From Paratrimastix pyriformis (Eukaryota; Preaxostyla; Paratrimastigidae): a stretch of 64,000 nucleotides of DNA. The DNA is taken from positions 806,001 through 870,000 of the forward strand of contig JAPMOS010000004.1 in NCBI GenBank assembly GCA_027972325.1. Direction: 5' to 3'. Under the pieces are notes generated by a model. The model was given only the letters and a program-made list of their open reading frames with translations, had not been told where the DNA came from and did no database searches. Numbering within the stretch: position 1 is the first letter of the stretch; every line of letters begins with the position of its first letter. Shown here piece after piece: positions 1 to 11,327 of the stretch. The translations under genes were made by a program, and so were the position numbers.

Positions 1-54
1 ATTGATTATTTCCCCAAAAGAATCACACAAACAACAGAGTGAGATCGAAATCTA

Positions 55-1773
55 TTACAGTTGGTTCTGCGCAGGCGCGTTTGCCTCGGGCATGGGCTGT
101 CCAGGGGCCGGGGCCGGGGATGCCAGCGAGTCGGACAGGCTGTTCAACAACTGCTCCTCAAAGGATTTTTCAGGGATGGGGGTCGAGATCTGAAGCGCCG
201 GTGTGAGATCGAACCAAGCCAACGGGGGCAGGCGACAGACCGCTGGAGGTTCCTCCACAGTCGGGGCAGAGGCCGGGACAGGGGCAAGCATATCCGCAGC
301 CGGGGCAGGAATCGCCTCGGGGACTGGGGGGTTTTCAGGGACCGGGATCGGGGCAACTTCAGGGGCGGCGGCGGCAGGCAGGGCTTCCGGGACGGGGATG
401 GGGGCCGGGGCAGCTTCGGCTGGCTCTGCGGCCACGGGGGCGGGGTCATCCACATGGGGGGCGGGGTGGTCATCCACATGGGGGGCGGGCTCCGGGTCGG
501 CCTCCTCCAGGGCGCCGGCCAGCACATCGGCGGGCAGGGCAGCCAGCAGGGCGCCGGCAGCGGCCATGCAGCGGCCCTCAAACCAGCCCCGCATCCGGTG
601 GGCACCCATGGGCAGGCTGTCCCGGGCCACGCACAGCTGGCCAAGCTCCGCCAGCCGGCTGGCCGCGACGGGCCCCAGGGCCTCGGCGGCCTGCATGTTG
701 TCGGCCAGGTTGATGGCGCCCATCTGCAGCTCGGCGCACAGGTCCAGCTGGGGCTCCGTCGGGGCCGGGACCACGTCCGCGGCGGCGGTTTGGGCGCGGT
801 GCAGCCGACGCAGGACGGCCCGGAGTGGCTCCGGCAGCGGGGCGGGCTGCGTTTGGGCGGGCTGCTCGGGGGCGGGCACGGGGGCGGCGATCGGAGCGGG
901 CTCTTGGGCGGGCACGGGGTTCGGGGGCAGCTCGATGAGGTCCTCCTGCCGCAGGGCAGGGGCCTCCTCTACGGCAACGACAGGGGCGGGTGCGGGTGCC
1001 GGGGCGGCTTCCAGGGCGGGTTCGGAGACGGCTTCCAGGATGGGTTCGGGTTCGGGTGCGGGAACGGGTGCGGGAACGGGTGCGGGAACCGGGGCGGGAA
1101 CCGGGGCGGGAACTGGTGCAGGAATGGGCGCGGGCACGGGCTCTTGTACGAGCTCCAGGGCGGCAGCGGCAGCACCAACCGCGGCGAGGGCCGGGGCCGG
1201 GGCCTGAATAGGCTCAGGGAGTGCCGCGGGCTGCGCGGGCTGCTCCTGCGGGGCCGGCGGGGCGGGGATGGCCTCGGGCATCGCGGGGACGGGGGCAGAC
1301 ACGGGCGCGGGGGCGGGGGCGGGGACGGGCGCCTCGATCCAGGCCAGGATGGCGTCGGCGTGGGCATGCTGCTGAGCCACCAGCTTCATGTTGCTCTGGA
1401 TGAGCTCCCGCTGCTGGGCCGGGTCTGCCAGGTGGACCCCGGGGGGGAAGAGGCGGGGAAATGGGAAAATGAATGGGGGATGTCACGCAAGGTGTGTGTG
1501 TGCGCGTGCTAACGCTGCGGAGTCAGGGGCCCAGGCGGTGTGTGTGTGTGTGTGTGTGTGTGTGGGGGCAGGCAGGGCGAACCGGTGGTGCTCTGGAAGC
1601 GCTGGGTGATGGCGAGGGACTCCTGCGAGGCGAGGATGAGCTGGATGGCCTCGTTGACGACGGGCGGGGGCGGGGCCTGGGGCCCGTCGGCCAGGTCGGA
1701 GGTGGCCTGGGCCAACTTGACCTCGAGCGGGATGACCTGCCCCTGCAGCTGCTGGTTCTGGGACAACAACTGC

Positions 1774-1844
<71 letters not shown>

Positions 1845-3402
1845 GGCAGGCAGGCAGGCAGACAGACAGACACACCACGGCAGCATCGACCCCCAATGAA
1901 AAGAGCGGTGAGCAAAAAAGGAAGGCGACGGAGGGTTGGGACTCGAGGGCTGCAGGGGGGATGGAATGGTGCGATGATGGATGATGATGGATGACGATGA
2001 CGACGATGCTGATGGGGAGCGGTGGAGAGACGGGCCTCCTGCTGGCGCTGGGGGTCGGCGTCCTTGAAGGCGCGCTGGACGTCGTCGATCTGCTGGCGGA
2101 GGGCCCGCACCTGAGCAGCCCGGTTGAGAAGATCGCCCGGGATGGCAACCGCCGGGGCGGGGGCCGGGGCCGGGGCCGGAGCGGGGACAGGAGCCGGAGC
2201 CGGAGCCGGAGCCGGGGCGGGGGCCGGGGCGGGGACAGGAGACGGGGCCGGGGCCGGGGCCGGGGCGGGTTGAGCCAGATAAGTGGCGACCCACTTAACA
2301 AGCTGGTCGGCAGCCGCGTGTTGCTTGAGGACCAGGCTCTGCCCAGCCCAGAGGTCGTACCCCAGACAGCCCACGCGCCACGGACGTGCGGTAGACGAAC
2401 CCGAGGGGAATGTGTGATGCGGAACGGGGGGGAGGCGGAATGTGGTTGGGCGCGACAGAGCGGGGGGATGGGCGGGGAGTGGGCGTGCGTGTGTGCCCGG
2501 GCGGCGGGGGGGGCGGACCATGTTCTGCTGGATGAGCTGCGTCCGGGTGGCCTGGTCGAAGGCCGACTGGAAGGCGTGCAGGACGGTCTGGCTCTCCTGG
2601 TGGGCCACCAGCAGCTCGTCCGCCGCGTGGGCGATGGGCTCGGGCAGGCCGGCCGGCTGGGGACATCGGCCGCCAGGCCGGCGAGGATCCTGGCCAGGCG
2701 CTCCTGCAGGGGCAGCGTCTCCGTCTGCAGGCGCTGGTTCTCGTCCGCAAGCGACCTGCCGACCCCCCCCCCCCCCCCCCCCCCGGCACACCAGCACAGC
2801 CATCCAGCAGCACAACATCAACCCACAAAGAGAAAGGTGAGAAGGGAAGAAGGGGAACGGTCGGGGATGGCAGCTGGGTGGTGTGGGTGGTGATTGTGTG
2901 GCGGTGAAGGCGGTTGTTGCTTGTGCTGGTGGTGGTCGGTGGCCGGTGGCACAGACTGCTGGGCCGCCGGGGATGATGCGCTCTGGTACTGGACGTTGAT
3001 GGCCTGGATGCGGGCGTGCAGCTGGCCCACCTTGGTCGCCAGGGCCGGGATCTCGGGGTGCAGGGGCGCCGGGGGCGGGGCCACACGGGCCGGGGCCGCT
3101 CCATACGGAGGCGGCGGGAACGAAGTCGGGGCGGCCGGGGCCGGAGCAGGGGCAGGGGCCGGAGCAGGGGCAGGGGCAGGAGCCGGGATGGGGGCAGGAG
3201 CCGGGATGGGGGCAGGGGCAGGAGCGGCCAGGGCGGTGAGGGCCCACTCGGCGAGCTGAGCGGCGAGGGTCTGCTGCCGCGTGACCAGCTCGCTGTTCTT
3301 CTGGATGCACGCCTGTCGCGCGCCCCGTCCGCCCCAGGGGAAGGAACGAGAGGAACACCGCATTCATGAGAACTCGGCTGCTGGCGGAGAGGCGCCGAGG
3401 AC

Positions 3403-3439
<37 letters not shown>

Positions 3440-3833
3440 GCAGCAGCAGCATCCAGGCAGCAGCATCATCCAGGCAGCAGCATCATCCGGGCATCATCCG
3501 GGCATCATCACCATCTGGGGGAAGAGGAGCGGACCTGCTGCTGGGCGGGGTCGGCGGTCTGCTGGTATCGCTGCATGTTCTGCTGGGCCTCGGCCGAGGC
3601 CTCGATGAGCTGGCGGGCCGCCTGGCCAAGCGGGCCGGGGATGAACAGGGCCCCGGCCAGGCCGCCGGCAATCATGTTGGCCAGCCGGAGCTGCAGGGGC
3701 ATCACCTGCTGCTGCAGGGCCCCGTTTTCATTCACCAGCTGCCTGCGCGAGGGAAGAAGGCCAAGGGTGCGCGCGGGAAGGGAAGGGGGGCCGGAACGAT
3801 CAATTTTTCGTGGTCTGGGGAAACCACGGTCGG

Positions 3834-3886
<53 letters not shown>

Positions 3887-5871
3887 TGCTGGGTTCTGTT
3901 GGCAGAGAAGAGACGGCCAGGGCATTGCACCCGCGGACATGCGTCTGGTGGTATGCGTGTGCGTGTGCGCGCGCGATGTGACAATCATCACGGCGGCATG
4001 CGTGCGTGATCGATATGCGACATGACATCGGCGTGGGCGCGCCATGGGTGCGAGCGCGAGTGACGGACGGTTGCTTGTCGGGCGGGGCCGAGGGGTACGC
4101 GGCCTGGACGGCCTGGACGCGCTTGTGGATCTCGGCGATCTGGCGGGCCGTCTCGTGCGCCTCCGCCACAATCGGCGGGGGGGAGGGCCGTGCGCTCACC
4201 GCGGGCGGGGACGGGGCGGGGGCCGGGGCGGGCGCTGGGGCCGGTGCTGGAGCGGGAGCGGGGGCGGGAGCCGGTGCGGGCACTGGGGCGGGGGCGGGGG
4301 CCGGAGCGGGGCCCTGGGCCACGAAGGGCAGGAGGGCGGCGCCCTGCTGGTGCTGCATCTGGACCAGATCCTGTGCCCCCGCGGAACCGGCCAGCCACGG
4401 AGAGAGCAGCCAACAGCGCCCCGTGAGACAAACAGCATGGAAGGCCGCCGAATGGGGGGAGCCATGGGACCATGCGCGGCACGTGGGCACGTGGGCATGC
4501 GGGTGGCTGGCCGACCTGGTGGCGCGAGACCAGCTTTTGGTCGGGAGCGCGTTGGTAGGTTTGCATCACGGTCTCATCCTGCCGGGTGGGGGGATGGGTG
4601 GGAGCGCGGAGCCGAACAACACAATGGTCCAACGCCCCAAAAGTGGGACAAATGACGGTGGGTAGCGCGCGAGGGGAATGGCAGGGATCAGCAGGGCGGA
4701 CCTCCTGGGCGGCCTGCAGGATGGCCAGGGCGGCCTGGGTGGCGGCTGGGGGGGCGCTGGGGCCCGCGGCCAGGGTCAGCTGGGCCATGCGCTTCTCCAG
4801 AGCAAGAAGCTGCGTCTGCAGCTGGTTGTTCTCCATCATCAGAGCCCTGATCCCACACACAACAACACCGCGGATGGTGAGGGCGAGGAGGGGGGAAGGG
4901 GAGGGGGAAGGATGACGGGGCGGGACAGACTGCTGCTGGTCGGGGGCGGTGGTCTTCTGGAAAGTGGCCTGCACGGTCTGGATGCGTGCCATCAGGTCGT
5001 TCACCTGCTTGACGGTCTCCAGGGCCACGGGGTTGGGGGCCATCGCCACCTGGGGTTGTGGAGGCGGGGGTGGCGGCGGCTGGGCGACGGAGACAGGCAA
5101 CGGGGCAGGTGCCGAGGTGGACCGAACCCAGGCCACGAGAGATGTTGCATGTTGTTGCTGTTGGTTGATAAGGGCGCAGTTCTGGGTGTACAGCATCTGA
5201 CGATTTTGAAGATCTTGGGGTGGAAGACTCGCGAAACGCTGGTTGATCTCATTGCTCTGCTGGGCAATCATCAACAGTTGCCGGGCGGCCTGGGCGATAG
5301 GTCCGGCAGAAGCCACGATCCCAGGCGGGAGTTTGGCGACATGCTGGGCCAGTTGGATCTGAAGGGGCTGCACCTGTCCCTGTAGCATCTGGTTTTCCTG
5401 GACAAGAGCTTGATTCCCAGTTCGCTGATATTGTTCAGATATTTGAAGGAGCCGAGAATGAATCGTGCCGATCTTTTCTGCAAGCTCCCTGCGCTGATTG
5501 TATGCGCTAATGTTGGCATTGACGAGAGTTTGAACCCATTCATTCAGCTCGGCAGGGGTTTGGAAAGAGAGTTTCACAGATTTTGTGGGATGGGCAACTT
5601 CGATAAAGCTCTGCGACCTCACAATCGAAGCGCCATCAAGCAGCATTTTGCTCTCCGGGTTCATTTGATCGGCTCCAAAAATCTTCAGTTCACCATACTC
5701 AACGAGAGCAGTACGAGGCTGCCAACTCCCACGAATCTCAACAGAAACCGGCTTTGGTTGTGGTTGGGCCAGCGTGAGCAAAGAACGGAGTAACGTTATA
5801 CCCCAGGGGGTAATATACGTTATCACGGGGGTGGTCACGGGTTCAAAAAGCGGCCGAGAAGTTTGAAACAT
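55..5871 (-). CDS. PH-domain protein with about five repeated coiled-coil/Pro-Ala modules (multi-exon)
   Basis: I do not recognise an orthologue. The N-terminal exon (5871 to about 5520) reads as a pleckstrin-homology-like fold: alternating strands around VEIRGSWQPR and GELKIFG, then SFIEVAHPTKSVKLSF and a closing helix with a Trp (ELNEWVQTLVNA). After it comes a module repeated about five times. Each copy has a coiled-coil start of the type QLxxENxxLQxQVxPLQxxLA, an AQAARQL-type helix, a QQQHATSLVAWV-type helix, a Pro-Ala run and a helix of the type VxxLxxRIQxVQAxYQ. Introns fall at equivalent places in the copies, just after the QQQ/APDQQQ segment, and hold different microsatellites. The stop is TAA at 55-57. 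The start ATG at 5871 lies just outside an inverted-repeat copy that covers about codons 11-23, so the true start could be in an unseen upstream exon. A lipid- or membrane-linked scaffold is a guess from the PH fold only. Confidence 0.6.
1540..1563. repeat. (TG)n microsatellite in an intron of the PH-domain gene
   Basis: About 12 TG dinucleotides lie in non-coding sequence between modules 4 and 5 of the minus-strand PH-domain gene. On the sense strand this is a CA run. Confidence 0.85.
1775..1871. repeat. (CAGA)n tetranucleotide repeat in an intron of the PH-domain gene
   Basis: This is a run of CAGA units with an internal CAGG variant block. It sits just downstream (sense strand) of a candidate 3' splice site, so the sense strand shows a long TCTG pyrimidine-rich tract leading into the exon that begins QLLSQNQQLQ. 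Confidence 0.9.
2763..2784. repeat. Poly-C run in an intron
   Basis: This is an uninterrupted run of C on the plus strand (G on the sense strand) next to the exon starting LADENQRLQTET of the PH-domain gene. Such a run is liable to slippage, so its length may vary. Confidence 0.85.
3403..3436. repeat. (ATC)n microsatellite in an intron
   Basis: About 11 ATC triplets, followed by degenerate CAGCAGCATC units to about 3510, lie in a PH-domain gene intron between two coiled-coil modules. Confidence 0.85.
3833..3885. repeat. (GTGC)n tetranucleotide repeat in an intron
   Basis: About 13 GTGC units lie in an intron of the PH-domain gene. The same motif family recurs as (GCGT)n at 9625-9668 in the TLDc gene. 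Confidence 0.9.
5804..5839 (-). repeat. Left copy of a 36-bp inverted repeat
   Basis: Read on the minus strand this begins CGTGACCACCCCCGTG and continues through AACGTATAT and ACCCCCTG. It matches the plus strand at 6663-6698 at 33 of 36 positions. The copy overlaps the first codons of the PH-domain gene. Each copy also has an imperfect internal dyad around the CCCCCTG core. Confidence 0.8.
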
Positions 5872-6271
5872 ACCGTACCCAGTAGTTCTCCCGCCCGGGG
5901 CCCCCGGGCCTTTTTCTGACCCCAGGAGTCACCTGGGCCTGGGGGCTTGTAGTGGCGTTTTGCCTTTTGGTGCAACGCGGGGTCACCGTGGGGGCCCGAC
6001 GATGGGTGCCATATCCGGTGCAGCCTCGGCTATATGGTTGTACCCAAACGCCCCGCAGTGCGGACGATACCTCTTCCAAAAAGAAATCCGCCGAAGGGTC
6101 GAAAAAGGTTCTACCAGGTGGCGAACCATGTTTGATGGAAAAAATGATCGACTGATGTCAAAATCCGATGCGGGCATCAAATCGCAATTCTCTATTCGCC
6201 AACACAATACTCACATACCCCTCACAGAAAAACAGCATTCAAACTGATTCCTCGCCCGTGCGGCGCCCAGA

Positions 6272-6682
6272 TTACCGCCATCCTGGAAAAGCGCGAGAAA
6301 ACCATCCAGCTTGGTGGGACAGACTGAAACGTGAAGGTGGATCCCATTTTCGAGAGTCGATAACGGGCTGATCGTCAAAGTGGGCAAGATGATCCATGAG
6401 GCTACTCGGCACCAGATCAGCGTTTTTAACCCAAATTTCATTGATAAGCTGTTTTAAAATAGCCCTGCGAAGGGCGGAATCAATGTCAGAAGGTTGGTTG
6501 TCAACTCGATGAACGCACAGCATTATTGATGCTCCCCACAGAGAACGGCTCGGGCGAATCGCCCAATTCCGCGCCATAGGAAGAAGAGCATCCCATCTTG
6601 ATTTTTGATGGTTGTCGTGGTCAGCTTCGGTGGCAGTGGCCAAGTCAGCCGGAAAAATAGCTCGTGACCACCCCCGTGTCAA
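6272..6682 (-). CDS. Possible hypothetical protein inside the inverted-repeat interval
   Basis: This is a 136-residue open frame starting inside the right inverted repeat and ending FSRAFPGWR. The middle has ordinary amino-acid composition and helix-like stretches (for example AILKQLINEIWVKNADLVPS), unlike the low-complexity shadow frames elsewhere. A further stretch at about 6195-5983 (around FFPSNMVRHLVEPFSTL) could be a second exon after a GTAATC donor near 6265. No family is recognised, and it may not be a gene. Confidence 0.3.
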   Translation of the reverse strand: MTRGWSRAIFPADLATATEADHDNHQKSRWDALLPMARNWAIRPSRSLWGASIMLCVHRVDNQPSDIDSALRRAILKQLINEIWVKNADLVPSSLMDHLAHFDDQPVIDSRKWDPPSRFSLSHQAGWFSRAFPGWR

Positions 6683-6698
6683 CGTATATAACCCCCTG
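6663..6698 (+). repeat. Right copy of the 36-bp inverted repeat
   Basis: The plus strand starts CGTGACCACCCCCGTG, then AACGTATAT and ACCCCCTG. It is the partner of 5804-5839 with three mismatches. Confidence 0.8.
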
Positions 6699-6852
6699 CG
6701 TTATACCCAAGTGGTGGAGATACCCGAGCTTGTCAAATTTAGGTACGGCCAAACCAGCGTCCCGCAGCCGGAAACAATATGCAGTAGTTCACAATATGAT
6801 CTTGACAGGGGATAACATACAGAAGCGACCGAAGTCGCGATTCACCCTGAGT

Positions 6853-8165
6853 TTAGTCAAGGAGGGGCTGGCCCAGCAGGAAGAGAAGGAGGGACTTCTG
6901 GGCATGGAGACGGTTCTCGGCCTGGTCGAAGACAATCGAGTGGGGGCCGTCAATCACGCCGGCAGTCTGCTCCATCCCGCGGGCGGCAGGGAGGCAGTTC
7001 ATGAAGATAACATCGGGCTTGGCAACCTGGAGAAGAGCCTCGTTGATCTGGAAGGGCATGAAGCGGTTGATGCGCTCCTGGAGCTGGTCCTTGGAGATGC
7101 CATAGGACATCCACGAGTCGGCGTAGATGACATCGACACCGCGGCAGGCCTCCTGGGAGGTGGCGCACACGCGAACGTGGCCGCCAGAGACGGCGCAGAG
7201 GCGCTGGCACTCCTCCAGGACCTCGGGCTCAACCTCGAAGCTGCGAAACAAGCAAATGAATGAATGTCAGTCAATGAGTGATGTCGAGTTTTGGGGAAAG
7301 TGCATACGTGTGGCGCATACGTGTCCGCGCGAAAGAATTCGTGCTGATAAAAGGGCTGAGAACAGACCCAGGGCCAGAGGGGCCGGCAACCGACATGTCG
7401 AAGCCCATGACGGCAGCAGAGCGCATCAGGTCATAAGTGACGTTGTTGTGGAGATCGCCGCAGTAGGCCATCTTCAGGCCCTCGAGGGTGCCACGCTTCT
7501 CAACGATGGTCTGGAGATCGCAGAGCATCTGGCAAGGGCTGAAAAAAAAGATATGTGCCACCGCAGGGGGAAAACACAGACTGGGCGAAGTCATCAAGAG
7601 CGTTGATGATGGGAATGGCAGAGTTGGCGGCGAGCTCCTGAACAGTCTTGCGGGTGTTGACACGGGCCTACAGCAGAAAAAAGGTGAACATCCACCCTCC
7701 CGGGACAACCGATTTAGTCAGACCATGACAACATCAACAAAGCGGGAGAGCACCTTGGCGGTATCCTCAATGGACTCCTTCTTCCCCAGAGGCGAGTCTA
7801 GAAGATGAAAAAAAAAACATAAACACTACAAACCATTATATGAACAAATTCCCAGACCGGCGACCGAGTAGAAGATGGCGTGGCCGCCCATCTGGGTCAT
7901 GCCAACCTCGAAAGAAACACGGGTGCGGAGAGAGGGCTTCTCGAAGAGCATGAGAAGGGTCTACAAAATATAAGAAAAAAAGAGCCAGCGTGAGCAAGAT
8001 CGGATGATAAAAACCCGAAAAAACCTTGTTCTTGAGGCGCTCGGCATAAGCCAGAGGGTGGGCCTTGATGTTGCGGGCGCCCTCAATAATGCGCAGGATC
8101 TCCTCCTTGGACAGATCAGAAATCTTGGTAAGGTGGCGAGGCATTTCGAGTGTTTCTTCGGGCAA
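6853..8165 (-). CDS. Ornithine/putrescine-type carbamoyltransferase (6 exons)
   Basis: The enzyme transfers a carbamoyl group from carbamoyl phosphate to an amine such as ornithine or putrescine. Exons are about 8165-8025, 7960-7858, 7797-7724, 7667-7582, 7538-7368 and 7240-6853. They join to give the carbamoyl-phosphate loop [11 protein letters not shown], then [12 protein letters not shown] and ARVNTRK, and the HPCQ motif created across the 43-nt intron 7581-7539. The end reads [17 protein letters not shown]. Two signature sites differ from ornithine carbamoyltransferase: the SMG loop reads DSWMSYG and the HCLP motif reads [10 protein letters not shown]. The order and wording of the C-terminal half (VSGG, AARG, IDGxxSIxFDxAENRL) look closer to putrescine carbamoyltransferase. 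The start may be 8165 or the next in-frame ATG at 8144. The family is certain; the substrate is open. Confidence 0.9.
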
Positions 8166-8289
8166 GTCGCTCCGGGGTGGCAGACTGTCCCCTCGTCACA
8201 CGGCTTTTGGCAACCCCGTTTCTGACGCGAAATCTTGAGGATGCAGATGAAATCGTGTTCGGGATATCAGCGAATAAGGAATAGGAATA

Positions 8290-9624
8290 TTAAGAAGGAA
8301 CGAGGCCCCACACTTCAACAATCTTCACACGGAAATCCTCATTCGAGGCAAGTACGGGGGACCGGAATGTATCACAAGTTCCGCTGGTCCCCCGCTCAAA
8401 ATCTGATGTCAGCCAGAGGGCGAAATGTGAGCCCCCTCCCATCGCAATCCCATCCTCCCCGCCCATCATCCAATACGGATTAGTGCGGGCCCAGCGGAAG
8501 GACTGTGGGATGGGGAAAAATACTATTAGCCAAAAGAAAAAAAAGAGACCCAGACCTGGTATGTCGGGGAGAAGGTAAACACGAAAGTATCGCCATTGCC
8601 ATAGTATCCACCCGACTTTTGCCAGGGCTCGGGGCAAAAGCCCCCAAAGACCTGCAGACAACGGCAAAAAAAGGAAATCATTTCCTCACGGCTCGACTCG
8701 ACGACGGCGGACCTTCCCCTCGCGATCGACAACGATGAGGACAGAGGGTGCCGTGTTGCATCGCCAGAAGAAGGTCTGCAGGGAGACCCCGTGAACGGCC
8801 GAGCTGCACAGGAAAAAAGAGTGAGCGGGGGCGGGGGCGGGAGCGGAGTGGTCCGGCGCAGACCTGAAGAGCTGCTTCCAGTTCATGTGGCGGTACTTGG
8901 TGGAGAGGGACGAGGCGATCTGGGGGGGACGAGGGGGGAGGGGAGGGGAGGAGGAGGCAATAGTGACCAACGGGCCGGCGATGAGACCAGGGAAAGAAGA
9001 CAACACGCGCCGCCAGCACATGGAAGGTACGGGGGGGGGGGGGGGGGGGGGGGGAGCGGCTCTGGGGGAGGTGCCGGACCTCTACGATCTGCTTGTACGA
9101 GATGGCCGTGGTGCCCTCGAGGAGCATCGGGGCCACGGGGGGCAGCATGGCGGCCCGGTTGAAGGCCACCGAGAGCCGCCCGGCCGACGCGCTGTTGGCC
9201 AGACCCTGTGCCGGAGGGGTGGAGCAGACGGGAGATGGTGAGGGTCATAGCCACCACGAGCGTGGGCAGAGAGACACGGACAGGGGCCGGCTCGCCCGTC
9301 GGGGTGGTTGGCGAGGGCGGCTCGCCCTTGGGGGAGAGCGGCGAGCGTTTCCGGCGGTCGCCCCGCTGGGGCAGGGGGGCCGCCTCCGAATCGGCGGGCT
9401 GCTGCGGGGCCGCCGGGGGGTGGGCGCCGGCCTCCTCGTCGTGCCGCATGTGGGCGAGCAGGTCCGGGTCGATCTGGCGGTCGACAGTGCCGGGTGGGTG
9501 AGACGGTGCCGGGTGGGTGAGACGGTGCCGGGTGGGTGAGACGGTGCCGGGTGGGTGAGACGGTGCCGGGTGGGTGAGACGGTGCCGGGTGGGTGAGACG
9601 GTGCCGGGTGGGTGAGACGGTGCC

Positions 9625-9667
<43 letters not shown>

Positions 9668-11199
9668 TGTCTGTGTTGGGCGAGATTCCCCCCGGGTGTG
9701 GCAGACGTGCTGTCCATGCGTCTGTGTGCGTATGGGGGGGGGGGAATAGCGACAGACATCGACATCGTCGAGGGTGACGATCCCCACGGGGGCGCGGCTC
9801 CGGTACGAGCTGCCCGAGGCGATGGTCAGCGGGACCGAGTGGGCCCCCTCGCTCAGCATATACGGCACCGACTGCGACAGGGCGCCTGGGGGCGAGATGG
9901 TGGTGGAGGTGGTGGGCGAGTGAGTGGACTCGCGAGCATACGACGGAGATTGGTGGCGGCAGCCGAGGGGAGGGAAGGGATTTGGACCGACGGACCGTGG
10001 CCCCTGAGGCTAGGCAGCCCCGGGATGAGCCTGCGGAGGGGGCTCTTCTTGGGGCCCGGGTTGGGGCTGCCCTGCTGCTCGCCCTCCTCGATGTAGCCCT
10101 CGGCCCGCTCGTCGGCCTCGCCCGTCACGTGGACGAACTCCGCCGAGGCCTCGTCGTCCTCCTCGCCCCCGCTGCTCTCGCCGCCGGCCGCCTCCTGGGC
10201 CACCGAATTCCGCCGCACGGCCTCGACGGCCGCCTGGGCACCGGTCGGGGTCGCGGGCGGCTGGGAATGCGGTACGGGGATGCCGAGGCTGGGCCCGGGG
10301 CTCGAGGTGGGGCTCGGCTGGGCAAAGATCTCGGCCGTCGAGGGGTGGGTGGGCCGGGGCCCGTGAGCGCTGAGGGGCAGGGTGACCGAGGAGGAGGTGA
10401 CCCCGGCCAGGTCGGCCCGCACCCCGGCCTTGAGCCGCTCGGGGGCGTCGACGAGTGTCCAGGCGTTCGAGTCGGCCACCCCGATGGGGAGCAGGCTGGG
10501 CTGGCTGCGCCCGCTGCTGGACGAGGCGCGGCTCTCGGCCCGGTGCATCCGGGGGCTGCTCGTGCTGAGCTGCTCGTCCATGTCGAACTGGATGGGCGGC
10601 AGGTCGCCCGGCCGGCCGCTGATGCTGTGCGAGGGGGGCCGGCGGCCGACCAGGCCCGCGGGATGTCCACTGGCCGACCCGAGGGATGTCACCGATCCCG
10701 AATGGGCCATGGCCGGTGGAGTGGGCAGGGGCCGCGGGGCAGCTGGCGCCGTGGGGCTGGTGGTGGTGGTGGCAGTGGCTGCGGCGGCAGGGGCGGGGGC
10801 CGGGGGAGGCGTGGCGAGCGAGACGGGAGAAGGCGTTTCGGGGATGGAGTGGATGGGGGCCAGGGCGACGTAGGTCTGGCTCTGCTGGAGGCCCTGGGCC
10901 GCCGTGGACAGGTTGCTGCTCGAGCCGCCGGCCGCCAGGGGGCCCGCGAAGAGGCTGGGGGCACTGGCGGCCTCGCAGAGGGAGCCGCTCGAGTTGCGTG
11001 AGGTCAGCGATGCCGCGGTGGGGTACGCGCGGATCTTGATCTGGGTGGCGGTCTTCTTGGTGGGTTCCTGCTTTGGGGGCAGGGGCCGGTGGATGATGAC
11101 CAGGCCCTTGCGACGGGTCTCGGCCCAACCCGGGGGAACGGGGGCATTGGGCCGGAAGAGAAGGAGATCTTCGGCGGTCTTCACGGTGGAAGTGCTCAC
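8290..11199 (-). CDS. TLDc-domain protein, OXR1/NCOA7-like
   Basis: TLDc proteins (OXR1, NCOA7, TLDC2) act in oxidative-stress resistance, and several bind the V-ATPase. The N-terminal exon (11199 to about 9930) is Ser/Pro-rich and low-complexity. The C-terminal TLDc domain is spread over short exons at about 9170-8290. Recognisable blocks in order are LSTKYRHMNWKQLFRS, VHGVSLQTFFWRC, SVLIVVDREGK, then VFGGFCPEPW with GGYYGNGDTFVFTF, FRWARTNPYWM and GGGSHFALWL. The domain closes with the hallmark FRVKIVEVWG just before the TGA. Introns in this part hold a G run, a 20-bp minisatellite and (GCGT)n. The middle region (SVPLTIASGSSYRSRAPVG) is not assigned. No LysM or GRAM domain was seen with certainty. 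The 5' end faces the IMPACT gene. Confidence 0.88.
9031..9054. repeat. Poly-G run in a TLDc-gene intron
   Basis: This run of about 24 G on the plus strand is a C run in sense and lies between the exons ending YKQIVEV and starting IASSLSTKY. Confidence 0.85.
9486..9624. repeat. 20-bp minisatellite, about 7 copies, in a TLDc-gene intron
   Basis: The unit GTGGGTGAGACGGTGCCGGG is repeated almost without change, then runs into (GCGT)n. It lies between the exon containing DRQIDPDLLAHM and the upstream exon containing APVGIVTLDDVDV. Confidence 0.9.
9625..9668. repeat. (GCGT)n microsatellite
   Basis: About 11 tetranucleotide units directly follow the 20-bp minisatellite in the same TLDc-gene intron. 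Confidence 0.9.
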
Positions 11200-11327
11200 A
11201 TGGGCGAGGTGGGGAGGTAGGGGAGGTTCCGGCTCAGTGGAGGCGGTGTAGGGGTGTGATGGGAGGTATTTTCCCCGGTGACCCTAAAACCGAGAGGCAT
11301 TGTCGGATAACAGAAGGAAAATGGAAA

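Larger units (their letters stand above)
5804..6698. mobile_element. Possible non-autonomous inverted-repeat element (about 0.9 kb)
   Basis: Two near-identical 36-bp copies face each other 895 bp apart, outer edge to outer edge. The enclosed DNA has no recognised transposase and is less GC-rich than the neighbouring exons. This layout fits a MITE-like or deleted DNA transposon. Clear target-site duplications were not found by eye. The alternative is that the two copies are paired regulatory sites, since each sits close to a minus-strand ATG (5871 and 6682). Confidence 0.35.

Noticed and set aside
61-1512. A 483-codon plus-strand frame rich in Gly and Arg
   Set aside because: It is antisense to the Pro-Ala repeats of the PH-domain gene and ends in microsatellite-derived residues.
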